A stretch of 64,000 nucleotides of DNA from Roseiarcus sp963774195 (GCA_963774195.1 CAVZDY010000003.1:1426001-1490000), one strand, 5' to 3'; shown: positions 33,344-45,473, counted from the stretch's first letter. Made by a program: numbers and translations. The notes: a model not told the origin generated them from the sequence alone.

Positions 33344-34213
33344 CTACCCCGCCAGGCAACACTTCTTGTATTTTTTCCCGCTGCCGCACGGGCACGGGTC
33401 GTTCCGGCCGACGTCGCGGAACGGATTGATGACGGGGCCGTCGGACGGCGCTCCTTCGTACCCGTCGTCCTCCTCGCCATTGGAGGCGGCCCAGGACGAC
33501 AAGGTCTCGATCGTGTTCGAAAACGGACGAACGTCGTCCGCCTCGAAGCCGCCGAGCCCGGCCTCGTCCGCTTGCGCGGCGCGCGAATGGCGATCGAAGT
33601 CATCGAGGGTGAATTCGAATTCGCCGATCCACCCGTCCTTGTTCAGGGTCGCGACGTCGAGCCGCAAATCGTCGTAGCCGAGATTGGCGGCGGTCGCCGC
33701 CCAGGTCGTCCAAAGAAAGGAATCGCCGCGCGGCTTCGCCTCGTGACGGAGGGCGCGCAAATAAGCGCGCATCTCGGCGTCACTGAGGGCCCCCCTGGCG
33801 CGGACGAGATAGCCGAGCGCCTCGAGCGCCGCGGAGCGGGCGAATTCGTCACTCTTCTCGGCCTCAACCGCCTGCTTTAGCGGCTCAAGATCGCCGTCGT
33901 AGACGCCAACGAGAATGCCGGTCAACGTCTCGGTGACGGCGTCGCCCAGCAAATCCTCGATCGTCTCGTCGTTTGCAATGATCTGGCAAAGCGGAGCGTA
34001 GGCGCGCTCCTCTCGCTTCTCCCCGCACAGATGCAGGATGTAGAAGACCGCATCCATCACCTCCGTCGAGCGATTGCCGGCCACCGCATAGGCGCGTAGC
34101 CGCGCGAGGAAGCGCGGCGACGCCTCGCTCCAATTGTCGAGCGCCCATTGCATCGCAGCGGCGGGAAAGTCGTCACCTTCTGAGAATTGGCGCAGAGCCT
34201 CGTCGACATTCAT
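33344..34213 (-). CDS. DUF1186 protein with C-terminal SEC-C zinc motif
   Basis: The start at 34213 (AAGGA seven bases before) gives 289 residues. The body is helical and HEAT-like (DUF1186): ALRQFSEGDDFPAAAMQWAL, ARLRAYAVAGNRSTEVMDAVF and EFARSAALEALGYLVR. The C-terminus is a SEC-C motif, GRNDPCPCGSGKKYKKCC, which binds zinc in SecA and many unrelated proteins. The role is not known. A link to protein quality control is possible by analogy only. Confidence 0.82.
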   Translation of the reverse strand: MNVDEALRQFSEGDDFPAAAMQWALDNWSEASPRFLARLRAYAVAGNRSTEVMDAVFYILHLCGEKREERAYAPLCQIIANDETIEDLLGDAVTETLTGILVGVYDGDLEPLKQAVEAEKSDEFARSAALEALGYLVRARGALSDAEMRAYLRALRHEAKPRGDSFLWTTWAATAANLGYDDLRLDVATLNKDGWIGEFEFTLDDFDRHSRAAQADEAGLGGFEADDVRPFSNTIETLSSWAASNGEEDDGYEGAPSDGPVINPFRDVGRNDPCPCGSGKKYKKCCLAG

Positions 34214-34274
34214 CGGCGGTCCTTCCACATAGTCCGGGCTGATCCCTGACGGAACGCGATGGCGCGCGCAACCC

Positions 34275-35033
34275 TCATTTTCCAGTCAGCGCGCGCGCGC
34301 CGCCAACGATCAGCGCGCCTCCCGAGCCCAGAAGCAGGACGAACACCACGCGCTCGAACGTCTTCTCGCTGAACCGATGATAGAAATGCGCTCCGATAAA
34401 GGAGGGGATCAGCATCGCCGGCGCCACCACCGCGAACAGGCGGAAGGCGGTCGCGTCGAGCGTACCGGTGCGCGCATAAGCGGTCAGGGTCAGCACATGC
34501 ATGGCGATGTTGTAGACCTGCATCGTCGCGCGCCTGACGTCGCGCTTCCAGCCGCGCAATTGGGTCCACATCGCCGGGACGGTTCCCGCCATGCCGCCGA
34601 GACCGCCCATCACGCCGCCGATCAGGCCGGCGAAAGCGTCGACCCCGCCGGCGCCGCCTTTCACCCGCGGGGGATCGCGCGCCAGCAGTCCAAACAGGCT
34701 GTAAAGCGTCATCAGCGTGCCGATCGCGAGCCTGAAGCGCGCCGGATCGACGTTGTGCAGCAGGAACACCCCCACCGGGACGCCAAAGGCGCCGCCGAGA
34801 ATCAGCGGCGCCATGCGCCCGAACTCAAAGCCGCGACGGACCGAGGCGAAGCTCGCCACCTGGCCGAGCAGCGCGCCGAACACGGCGAGCGGCGCCGCAA
34901 TTTGCGGCGGCAGCGCCCAGGCCCACAGGCCCATCGCGACCAGGGAGAAGGCGAAGCCCGACAGCCCCTGGACGAAGCCCGCCAACGCCGCGCCGAGCGC
35001 GACCGCGCCAAGCAGCGGCCAGGACTCAGGCAT
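34275..35033 (-). CDS. TauE/SafE family membrane transporter
   Basis: The 252-residue membrane protein has about eight helices and the duplicated TauE/SafE pattern: AGFVQGLSGFAFSLVAMGLW early, and GLIGGVMGGLGGMAGTVPAMW in the second half. The family exports sulfite, sulfoacetate or other small anions. It starts nine bases after the TPP enzyme gene stops, on the same strand, so the two form an operon. That suggests export of a product of the TPP enzyme, which is unidentified. Confidence 0.88.
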   Translation of the reverse strand: MPESWPLLGAVALGAALAGFVQGLSGFAFSLVAMGLWAWALPPQIAAPLAVFGALLGQVASFASVRRGFEFGRMAPLILGGAFGVPVGVFLLHNVDPARFRLAIGTLMTLYSLFGLLARDPPRVKGGAGGVDAFAGLIGGVMGGLGGMAGTVPAMWTQLRGWKRDVRRATMQVYNIAMHVLTLTAYARTGTLDATAFRLFAVVAPAMLIPSFIGAHFYHRFSEKTFERVVFVLLLGSGGALIVGGARALTGK

Positions 35034-35042
35034 CGCGCCCGC

Positions 35043-36725
35043 TCACGCTCCGGCGCGCCGCTTGAGAGCCGCCTCGCGGATCGCGCTCAGCGTGGTCGCC
35101 GGCGTGATCGCCTCCGGATCGACCTTGACATGCAGGATCGCCGGCTTGCCGGACCGTCGCGCCCGCTCGAAGGCCGGCAGGAACTCGGCCGTGGCTTCGA
35201 CCGTCTCGCCGTGCCCGCCGAACGCCCGCGCGTAAGCAGCGAAATCGGGATTGCGCAATTGCGTCGCGCTGATGCGGCCGGGATATTCGCGCTCCTGGTG
35301 CATGCGGATCGTGCCGTACATGCCGTTGTCGATCACGATGACGACGATCGGCAAGTCGTCCTGGACGGCGGTGGCGAACTCCTGCCCGTTCATCAGAAAG
35401 TCGCCGTCGCCCGCGAATGCGATCACGGGAGACTCGGGGAAAGCGCGCTTGGCCGCGATGGCCGCCGGCACGCCGAAGCCCATCGAGCCAGAGGTCGGGC
35501 CGATTTGCTGGTTGAAACGGCGGAAGCGCAGAAAGCGCCCAGGCCAGATCGCGAAATTGCCGGCGCCGTTGGTGTAGAATGCGTGGGGCTCCGCCTCGCG
35601 AAGCTGCAGCATGATCTCGGCGAGTTGGACCCGCCCCGGGTTCGGCGCCGCGGCGTCGCTCCAGGCGAGATAGTCGGCGCGAGCGGAGCATGTCGCCTCG
35701 CTCCACGCAATCGCGTTGGGAGGTTGCAGCCCTTCGAGGGCGGCGCAAAAGGCCGGCGCGGTCGCAACGATGCCGAGCCGGGGATGATAGATGCGGCCGA
35801 TCTCGAGCGGATCGGCGTGCACATGCACCAGCGTTTGCCGCGGCTCGGGAATGGAGAACAGGGTGTAGCTCTGCGACGCCATCTCGGACATGCGCCCGCC
35901 GACCAGCAGCACCAGGTCCGCCGCTTCGATTCTCGCCTTGAGCTTGGGGTTCGGCCCGATGCCGATCTCCCCAGCGAAATTGGGATGGCCGCCGTCGACG
36001 ACGCTCGCCCGACGGAAGGAGCCGACGACCGGCAGATCGAAACGCTCGGCGAAACGCAGAAAAGCGGCGCCGGCCCGCTCCGTCCATCCCCCGCCACCGA
36101 GAATGGCGATCGGCGATTTGGCGGCCCACAGCATCTTCTGCAATTCGGCCATCTGCGTCAGGCCCGGCCAGATCGGCGCCGGCTCGGTCCGAGGCGCGTC
36201 GGCGACTGCGGCGACCTCGGTCAGCACGTCCTCCGGTAGGGCGATGACGACCGGCCCCGGACGCCCCTGCATCGCCACGTGGAACGCTCGCTGAACGATC
36301 TCGGGGAGGCGCGCCGGGTCGTCGACCTCGGTCGCCCATTTGGCGGTGGAGCCGAAAAAGGCGCGGTAGTCCATTTCCTGGAAGGCGCCGCGGCCGCGCA
36401 TGCCGCGTTCGACCTGGCCGATGAACAGGATCATCGGCGCCGAATCGTGCTCGGCGATATGGACGCCGTGCGCTGCGTTCGTCGCGCCCGGACCGCGCGT
36501 CACGAAGCAAATCCCCGGCCGGCCGGTGAGCCGTCCGTCGGTCAGCGCCATGATCGCCGCTCCGGTCTCCTGCCGGCAGACGGTCACGGAGATGGCGGCG
36601 TCGTGCAGCGCGTCCAGCGCGGCGAGATAAGATTCTCCCGGCACGCAATAAACGCGTTCGACCCCTTGGGCGACCAGTTGATCGACGAGGATTTGTCCAC
36701 CGGTCCGCGCAGCCGATTCAGCCAC
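35043..36725 (-). CDS. Thiamine-diphosphate-dependent enzyme (acetolactate synthase-like)
   Basis: This 560-residue protein has the three domains of the TPP enzyme family. The PYR domain has the catalytic Glu in VCRQETGAAIMA (about residue 52). The central domain contains AILGGGGW. The PP domain has the metal and TPP motif FAGDGDFLMNGQEFATAV and IDNGMYGTI. It resembles acetolactate synthase large subunits and related decarboxylases, without the regulatory subunit gene next to it. Pairing with a TauE-type exporter makes a sulfonate- or anion-linked carboligase or lyase possible. It lacks a clear match to Xsc signatures. Substrate unknown. Confidence 0.85.
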   Translation of the reverse strand: MAESAARTGGQILVDQLVAQGVERVYCVPGESYLAALDALHDAAISVTVCRQETGAAIMALTDGRLTGRPGICFVTRGPGATNAAHGVHIAEHDSAPMILFIGQVERGMRGRGAFQEMDYRAFFGSTAKWATEVDDPARLPEIVQRAFHVAMQGRPGPVVIALPEDVLTEVAAVADAPRTEPAPIWPGLTQMAELQKMLWAAKSPIAILGGGGWTERAGAAFLRFAERFDLPVVGSFRRASVVDGGHPNFAGEIGIGPNPKLKARIEAADLVLLVGGRMSEMASQSYTLFSIPEPRQTLVHVHADPLEIGRIYHPRLGIVATAPAFCAALEGLQPPNAIAWSEATCSARADYLAWSDAAAPNPGRVQLAEIMLQLREAEPHAFYTNGAGNFAIWPGRFLRFRRFNQQIGPTSGSMGFGVPAAIAAKRAFPESPVIAFAGDGDFLMNGQEFATAVQDDLPIVVIVIDNGMYGTIRMHQEREYPGRISATQLRNPDFAAYARAFGGHGETVEATAEFLPAFERARRSGKPAILHVKVDPEAITPATTLSAIREAALKRRAGA

Positions 36726-36803
36726 GAAACGCTCCTCTTCTTAGGGAATTAGGCGACTGTTTCGCAGGAAGGGCGCCGAACCGCAAGACGGGCGGCGAAC
36801 TTC

Positions 36804-37232
36804 CTATGGCTGCGCCTTCTGATGCTCCGCCAAGCCTACCCCCTTGTAGTCGTAAGTCGGGTAGAATTCAGTGCGATAGACGCCCCAGGCCGTGTCCTCA
36901 AGCACTCGGTTGACCTCCCGAAGGCGTGAGGCCGGCAGGCGCAGCGTGACGATCTGACCGATCCCCATCGCGACGACCCAGCTCACGACCTCGACGCCGG
37001 GAGGCGGAAACGCCTTGTAGAACCCTTGCCGCGCCAATTGCGCGTTGAGCTCGCCGAGCGGGCGCGACTCGTCATGCCGAAGGAACACGGTCAGGAGCAC
37101 CGCATTGTCCGCCGTCGCCGTCTCCGAGCCGACCGGCGGCGAGGCGACCGACTGGGCGTCCGCACCGCCGCACAGCATCGCCAACATAAAAGCCGATGCG
37201 ATCGACGCGCGGCGCTTTGAGCGATTGATCAT
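36804..37232 (-). CDS. Exported hypothetical protein
   Basis: The start at 37232 gives 142 residues with a signal peptide (RASIASAFMLAMLCGGADAQ). The mature part includes TVFLRHDESRPLGELNAQLARQGFYKAFPPPGVEVVSWVVAMGIGQ-like sequence and a final RTEFYPTYDYKG. I recognise the pattern as a conserved rhizobial hypothetical protein without an assigned domain. It has two- to three-strand/helix mixing and no catalytic signature. It follows the GGDEF-EAL gene on the same strand after 76 bases. Confidence 0.6.
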   Translation of the reverse strand: MINRSKRRASIASAFMLAMLCGGADAQSVASPPVGSETATADNAVLLTVFLRHDESRPLGELNAQLARQGFYKAFPPPGVEVVSWVVAMGIGQIVTLRLPASRLREVNRVLEDTAWGVYRTEFYPTYDYKGVGLAEHQKAQP

Positions 37233-37308
37233 GCTCTCAACTCTCGTAAACGATGTTGGCGACGCCGATCTCGCCATGTCTGCGGCGTGGGGGCAACCCC
37301 GCGCCGGG

Positions 37309-39610
37309 TCAGGCGACATCCAGCGAACTCGTTTCGGCAAATAACGTCTCGACCGCGGCGCTCGGGAGCGGCTTGCTGAAAAGATACCCCTGCCCTTGCG
37401 CGATCGGGCCGAGCCGTCTCATCCGCTCGAGCTGCGCGACCGTTTCAACGCCTTCGACGGTGACGACAATTCCGAGCTGGCGCGAGAGCCGCGCGACGTT
37501 CTCGATCAGGATCGCGGCTTTTTCCTCCTTATCCGACAAGGCTGTAAAGGTTTGGTCGATCTTCACCTTGTCGAGCGGGAAATGCATGAGATGGCTGAGG
37601 CTGGAATAGCCGGTGCCAAAGTCGTCCAGCGCGATCTTCACGCCGAGCGCATGGATGCGCTGTAATGTCTTTTGCGCCGCCTCGCTGTCCCGCAGCAGCG
37701 CGGTCTCCGTAATCTCGAGCTCCAGCCGATGCCCAGGAAAGCCGGCGGCCTCCAGCGCGCGCCGGACGGCGTCGTAGAGAGAATCCGCTTCCAATTGCCT
37801 GGCGGAGACGTTCACCGCCACGCGGATGTGAGATGGCCAACGGGCCGCGTCAGCGCAAGCGCGTTGCAACGACCAGGCGCCGAACGCGTGAATCAGATTG
37901 AGCTCTTCTAGCACCGGGACGAAGGCGGCGGGAGAAACCACGCCGCGAGTGGGATGCATCCAACGCGCGAGCGCCTCAAGGCCTACGATGACGCGCGTCT
38001 CCAGGTCGACGATCGGCTGGTAGACGAGCGTGAAAGTCTGCTCCGCCAGAGCGACGTGCAAGTCGAGCTCGAGCAGGCGGCGCTCCTGCGCATCCTTGCT
38101 CATGGCGTCCTCATAGATACGGTAGCGTCCGCGGCCTTCCCGCTTGGCGGAATAGAGCGCCATGTCAGAATGCTGCAGAATGACGTCGGCGCACGGCTCG
38201 CCGGCGACCGCGACCGCGATGCCGATGCTCGCGCCGAGCACGATCTCGGCGTCCTCGATCGAACTGGGGCGAGACAATGCGGCGATGATCCGCGCCGCGA
38301 AAGTCTCGACGTCCGTCGTCCCGGCGCGCTTCGAACGCAGGACCACGAATTCGTCGCCGCCCCAACGCGCGATGAAATCGTCCTTGCCCGCAATCGCGCA
38401 GAGCCGATCGCCGGCAATGACGAGCGCCTTGTCGCCAATCTTGTGTCCAAGCGTGTCGTTGACCTGCTTGAAGCGATCGAGATCGATGAACAGGACCTCG
38501 GTGCGCCCGCGAGTCACGCGCGCCGTCGCGAGCGCATCCGCCAAGGCGATCTCGAAGGCTCTCCGGTTGCGCAGATTGGTCACCGAGTTCGAAGCGCGCC
38601 ATATGGTCGATGGCGCGTTCGGCGGCTCTCTTCTCGGTCACGTCCTGAACGACCATCACGCAGGAGCCGCTGTCGTGGCGTCTCAGCGTGACGTCGTAGA
38701 CGCGCCCGCCGACCAGCTCGATCTGCACGTCGCATTGGTCCGTTTCGGATTTAGGCGTCATAACCAGGCCGAGCAGCTTGTCGGCGTTCTCGCGCAAAAT
38801 CGCGCCGCGCTCGATCGCTTGCGATAGCAGCGACTGAAAGTCGACATGGGCCGCAGCGGCGCCGGCGGACATCCCGAAGAATTCGGCGAACTTCGCGTTC
38901 GAGACGAGGACGCGCCGGTCCGCCGAAATCAAGCACATGCCGTGCGACATGTTGTTGATCGCGAAATCGAACTGCGCCGCGATGCTCTCGGATCGGCGGC
39001 GATAGGACATCTCGCTGAGAAGCATGTTGCGCAGCCTCGCCGCGGATGACGTGACGAATATCGAGAGGGGTGCGACCAGCATCGGGATCAGCAGCAGAAA
39101 AAAGCCGCCGCGAACTAGGAAAGCGCCCGTGAGCGGCGCGGCAACGGCCGTAACCTGCCAGCCAACGCCCTTTTCAACCGCGAAATTCCGCAGCGCTATG
39201 GCCGCGGCATTGGCGATTGCAAGGGTCAGGGCAAGGACGAGAACGAAAGTGTCGGAGGACCACACGATCGCAATAAAGGCGAGAGCGCCGATGCCGAGAA
39301 GGTAGGCGCACACGCCGAGAATGTATTCTGTCTCTATCCGCCGGATATCGGCGTCACTCCTCCTCAATCGCGATCGCTTGCTGTTTTGGCTGAAGAGGGC
39401 GAACCTCATCGCCGCCACGATGACGAGTTCGACTGTTGCGACCTCCGCCGCCCAGAATCGGGTAAGAGCAGCGATGATCACGCCGCTGAGCACGGTCACG
39501 AACGTTCCGAGCATCATCGATTGCTTGTCGGCGAACAAGGATTCGACCAACCCGAACCGTACATCGTAGGGCAGGTCGCTTTTCCTGGACCCCAAAGTCT
39601 GCTCAGACAT
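37309..39610 (-). CDS. Membrane-bound PAS-GGDEF-EAL protein, c-di-GMP turnover (apparent frameshift)
   Basis: The corrected product is 766 residues: about five membrane helices (30-200), a PAS-like sensor (about 205-320, NNMSHGMCLISADRRVLVSN), then GGDEF (WGGDEFVVLR at 38347-38361) and EAL (GLEALARWMHP). Both catalytic motifs are intact, so it may make and degrade c-di-GMP. The frame breaks between PAS and GGDEF at GAGTTC (38585-38590, plus strand). Removing one base gives a GANTC site and the canonical ARFDSVTNLRNRRAF. It starts 64 bases after the FeeM-like gene on the same strand. Confidence 0.85.
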
Positions 39611-39674
39611 CGACCGCTCACAGCTAAAAACGCTGTGGAGCCAAACACAAACCAATTAACGGAATGCTCGCGAA

Positions 39675-40412
39675 CTAGGCGCTAGCAACTTCGCTATCCG
39701 CCATGGCGCCGATGACTTCGCTAACCCCTATCGAGATATTTGACGACCGTTCGAAGAGGCGGGCGCGTTCCGCTTCGCTCGATTGATAGAAGGGGTAGCG
39801 CTTGTGGAGCCACTCCCGCTGTTTCCGGCATTCGTAGCGCAGGAAAGCCATAGGTTTGTTGAGGTTGGGGTATTCTCGCGCCTCAGCCCAGGGGATGCAG
39901 CCATACATCCGGCGGTAGAACGCTTGATGCTCTACACGACACGCCACGGTGATCAATTCGGCCCCGAAGTGCTCTTCGGCAAGAAAGATTGGGCTCAGAA
40001 TGATATACGGCATCTCCGGATAACGTTGCGAGTACTCTAGTTTGCTCACAAACCTTGTACCGTCGATTAGCGTGTGGCGAGCGTTGAGAAGCGGCGTCAG
40101 AAGCTCCGGATACACCTCCGTGGCGGGCAATGGAGCGCTCACGTTAGCGGACACGTGGAACCGCAGAGAACCAGCCAGATCGCCATCGATGAACAATCCG
40201 ACCAGCCAGACGTTCGGCGTTTCGTCCATAGAATCGTGAAAGAGGCCGGACGGCTTGGGCTCAATCGTGCCGGCGCGCGTATAGGCTTCGTGCCGCATGG
40301 CGAAGATCGCCGTCTTCTCCTCCGGCGTTTCGGCGCGGCGGTACTCCACGCGCTCAAGAAGGTCAAAGACACGATCGGGAAAATGGGAGGTCATTAGCAA
40401 TTGCAACTTCAT
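39675..40412 (-). CDS. FeeM-like N-acyl amino acid synthase/GNAT-fold protein
   Basis: The 245-residue protein has a GNAT-like fold close to the FeeM/N-acyl amino acid synthase and autoinducer-synthase group: VEYRRAETPEEKTAIFAMRHEAY, then NVWLVGLFIDGDLAGSLRFHV, then LIDGTRFVSKLEYSQRYPEMPYI and CRVEHQAFYRRMYG. Such enzymes transfer acyl groups from acyl-ACP to amino acids. No strong ribosome binding site precedes the ATG at 40412, and a second ATG is at 40394. The start codon lies inside a perfect dyad with a CtrA-type core. It is upstream of the c-di-GMP gene and likely co-transcribed. The product is unknown. Confidence 0.7.
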   Translation of the reverse strand: MKLQLLMTSHFPDRVFDLLERVEYRRAETPEEKTAIFAMRHEAYTRAGTIEPKPSGLFHDSMDETPNVWLVGLFIDGDLAGSLRFHVSANVSAPLPATEVYPELLTPLLNARHTLIDGTRFVSKLEYSQRYPEMPYIILSPIFLAEEHFGAELITVACRVEHQAFYRRMYGCIPWAEAREYPNLNKPMAFLRYECRKQREWLHKRYPFYQSSEAERARLFERSSNISIGVSEVIGAMADSEVASA

Positions 40413-40434
40413 GGTTAATCACATGTTAACCATG
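40410..40434. promoter_or_regulatory. TTAA-N7-TTAA (CtrA-type) site inside a 9-7-9 palindrome
   Basis: CATGGTTAA (40410-40418), TCACATG, TTAACCATG (40426-40434) is a perfect inverted repeat. Its core TTAA-N7-TTAA is the full consensus of the cell-cycle regulator CtrA. It covers the start codon of the FeeM-like gene and lies about 110 bases before hrcA. A site over a start codon would fit repression of the FeeM-GGDEF-EAL unit. Confidence 0.6.
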
Positions 40435-40541
40435 AATGAAAATTTTTCCGCATTGCAAGGGGCCGCGCGAGGCCGTCCACACCTTCGGCGCCTCGCGACA
40501 GCCGCCCCCTTGCGCGTCATCGCCCTGACCGGCATTGTCGT

Positions 40542-41633
40542 GTGATGACGCCCACTTTCGCCAAGCCCGGCGCCGAGTCTGGCGCGCTCGCCAATCTCGA
40601 CGCCCGCGCGCGCGAAATTTTCCGCCGCATCGTCGATTCCTATCTCGCCAGCGGCGAGCCGGTCGGTTCGCGCCATCTCTCGCGCCTCTTGCCGATGTCG
40701 CTTTCTCCGGCGTCGGTGCGCAATGTGATGCAGGATCTCGAGGAGCTCGGCCTCATCTACGCGCCGCACACCAGCGCGGGGCGCCTGCCCACTCAACTCG
40801 GCCTCCGGTTCTACGTTGACGCGCTGCTAGAATTTGGCGGCCTGGCGCCCGAAGAGCGCACCCGAATCGAGAACGAGGCGCGCGTCGCCGCCGAGGAAGG
40901 CGGCTACGAGGGCGCGCTGACGCAGACGACCGCCCTCCTCTCCAATCTCACCCGCGGCGCCGGCGTCGTGCTCACCAGCAAGAACAACGCGCGCATCAAG
41001 CACATCGAATTCGTCCGCCTCGAACCCGAGAAGGCGCTTGCCGTGCTCGTCGGCGACGATGGTTCGGTCGAAAATCGCATTATTGCGACGCCGGCTGGAA
41101 TGCCCGCTTCGTCGCTGATCGAAGTGAGCAACTATCTCAACGCGCATGGGCGCGGCCGCACTTTGGCCGAGGCGCGCGAGGAGATCGAACAGGCGCGCGA
41201 AGCGGCGCGCGACGAACTCGACGCGCGCGCTTCGCGTCTTGTCGACGCCGGCCTCGCCTCATGGGCGGGACCGGAGGAAGTCAGCCGCCAACTCATCGTG
41301 CGCGGCCAAGCCAACCTGATCGGCGACCTGCGGGCCGAGGAGGACCTCGAGCGCATCCGCCTCCTGTTCGCAGATCTCGAGACGAAGACGGACGTGATCG
41401 ACCTGCTGCATCGCGCGGAGAACGGCGAAGGCGTCAAAATCTTCATCGGCTCGGAGAACAAACTGTTCTCGCTGTCAGGCTCCTCGATGATCGCTGCGCC
41501 GCTACGCGTCGCCGATCATCGCGTCGCCGGCGTGCTCGGGGTCATCGGTCCAACGCGGCTCAATTACGGGCGAATCGTGCCGATGGTCGAATATGCGGCG
41601 CAGGTGCTCGGCGATCTGAAGCGCGGCCGTTGA
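40542..41633 (+). CDS. hrcA: Heat-inducible transcription repressor HrcA
   Basis: HrcA binds CIRCE and represses groESL. The N-terminal winged helix has ARAREIFRRIVDSYLASGEPVGSR and SPASVRNVMQDLEELGLI. A middle GAF-like region contains GVVLTSKNNARIKHIEF, and the C-terminus has IGSENKLFSLSGSSMIAAPL. The start is the GTG at 40542 or the ATG at 40545, with no difference in function expected. Its target operator is at 8883-8909. Unusually for the family, grpE or dnaK is not next to it. Confidence 0.96.
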   Translation: MMTPTFAKPGAESGALANLDARAREIFRRIVDSYLASGEPVGSRHLSRLLPMSLSPASVRNVMQDLEELGLIYAPHTSAGRLPTQLGLRFYVDALLEFGGLAPEERTRIENEARVAAEEGGYEGALTQTTALLSNLTRGAGVVLTSKNNARIKHIEFVRLEPEKALAVLVGDDGSVENRIIATPAGMPASSLIEVSNYLNAHGRGRTLAEAREEIEQAREAARDELDARASRLVDAGLASWAGPEEVSRQLIVRGQANLIGDLRAEEDLERIRLLFADLETKTDVIDLLHRAENGEGVKIFIGSENKLFSLSGSSMIAAPLRVADHRVAGVLGVIGPTRLNYGRIVPMVEYAAQVLGDLKRGR

Positions 41634-41696
41634 GGTCCGCGTTGGAGCGCGGCGCCGAAATGCGATAGAAAAACAACGCATCACGGGAGAAAGCCA

Positions 41697-42275
41697 ATGG
41701 CGCACGCATCGAACGAACCCTCGGCGACGCACAGCCTCGGCGCTGCGATCGAAGAGCTGCGCCGCAAATGGGGAGCTATCGCCGCCTTCGGCTTGCTTCT
41801 GATCGTCCTCGGCGCCGCGGCGCTGGTATTCACGCTCGCCGCCACCGTCGCGACGGTGACCGTGAACGGCGTCGTTTTCATCGTCGCCGGCGCGGCCGAA
41901 ATCGGCGTCGGCGCGCATGCGCAGCGCTGGGGCAGCTTTTTCCTGTGGATCGTCGGCGGGGTTCTTTACCTCGTCGCGGGGCTTGTCTGCCTCATCAATC
42001 CGCTTTTCGCCTCGCTGGCGCTGACCTTGGCGCTCGGCGCCGGACTGATCGCCGCCGCCCTCGTCAGAGCCTACCTCGCCCTTCAACTCCCCAGCAGCCA
42101 GCAACGCGCGCCTTTGCTCTTAGCCGCCCTGGTTACCCTTCTGCTCGGGCTCGTGATCGTGATGCATTGGCCGTGGGACAGCGTCTATGTTCTCGGCACT
42201 TTGCTTGGTATCGACCTTTTGTTCCATGGCGCGGGCTGGGTAATGTTTGCTATGGGGCTCCGAGAGCGGCGCTGA
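41697..42275 (+). CDS. HdeD family membrane protein (DUF308)
   Basis: The 192-residue protein has six short hydrophobic segments and the HdeD-type pattern (KWGAIAAFGLLLIVLGAAAL, VNGVVFIVAGAAEIGVGAHA, WIVGGVLYLVAGLVCLINP). HdeD proteins are linked to acid resistance in enterobacteria, with no known biochemical activity. It lies 63 bases after hrcA and 28 bases before ppdK on the same strand. Co-transcription with ppdK is possible. Confidence 0.85.
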   Translation: MAHASNEPSATHSLGAAIEELRRKWGAIAAFGLLLIVLGAAALVFTLAATVATVTVNGVVFIVAGAAEIGVGAHAQRWGSFFLWIVGGVLYLVAGLVCLINPLFASLALTLALGAGLIAAALVRAYLALQLPSSQQRAPLLLAALVTLLLGLVIVMHWPWDSVYVLGTLLGIDLLFHGAGWVMFAMGLRERR

Positions 42276-42303
42276 CACGTTCGAGTCATTTAAGGAGTTT
42301 GTG

Positions 42304-44982
<2,679 letters not shown>

Positions 44983-44990
44983 AGCGTCAC

Positions 44991-45025
44991 GCGGATCGAC
45001 TGCGAATGCGTCTCAGTCGATCCGC
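44991..45025. terminator. Long hairpin after ppdK
   Basis: A perfect twelve-base inverted repeat, GCGGATCGACTG and CAGTCGATCCGC with an eleven-base loop, starts nine bases after the ppdK stop. There is no T run. The convergent SnoaL-like gene ends at 45087. Confidence 0.6.
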
Positions 45026-45086
45026 AGCCCTCTCGAAATCGAGGATCGGCTACTCGCCCGTCGCTTCCACCGCGATCTGGTCGTCC

Positions 45087-45473
45087 TCAATTCGAAGCGA
45101 GCTTGGCCGCCATCTTTTGCTGCAACAGATTGATCGCCTTCAGCGGACGCACCATCACCTTGAAGCCGACAATGCGCCCCGCATCGTTCCAGGCGATGAA
45201 GTCGGCGCCGTTCATTTCGATTCCCTCGACGGTCACGACGAATTCCAACACCGCGGAGTCGGGCCCCGCCCACTCTCCAACATAGCGGAACGTCTCGTTG
45301 CCGAGCACTTCAAGCGCCGCTGCGAGATAGGCCTTCGTCAGCGCCTTGCCGACTTGCGGGCGGAAGACGACCGGCGAGTGGAACACGACATCGTCGGCAA
45401 GCAGCGCGTCGAGTTCGTTCGTGTCGCGCGATCGCACGATCGCGTGCCATTGCGAGACGACTTGGCTTGTCAT
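45087..45473 (-). CDS. SnoaL-like/NTF2-fold protein
   Basis: This 128-residue protein has the cone-shaped NTF2/SnoaL layout: an N-terminal helix pair (VSQWHAIVRSRDTNELDALLADDVVFHSPV), the strand VLEFVVTVEGIEMNGADFIAWND and a final sheet strand (GRIVGFKVMVRPL). The family ranges from isomerases to dehydratases to non-catalytic binders, so the reaction cannot be assigned. It is divergent from the hydrolase gene with 78 bases between starts, and the two may serve one pathway. Confidence 0.8.
   Translation of the reverse strand: MTSQVVSQWHAIVRSRDTNELDALLADDVVFHSPVVFRPQVGKALTKAYLAAALEVLGNETFRYVGEWAGPDSAVLEFVVTVEGIEMNGADFIAWNDAGRIVGFKVMVRPLKAINLLQQKMAAKLASN

Noticed and set aside
35043..36725. Calling the TPP enzyme sulfoacetaldehyde acetyltransferase (Xsc) because of its TauE neighbour
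   Set aside because: The sequence reads as a general acetolactate-synthase-like enzyme, and I could not find Xsc-specific segments. Only the neighbourhood supports it.
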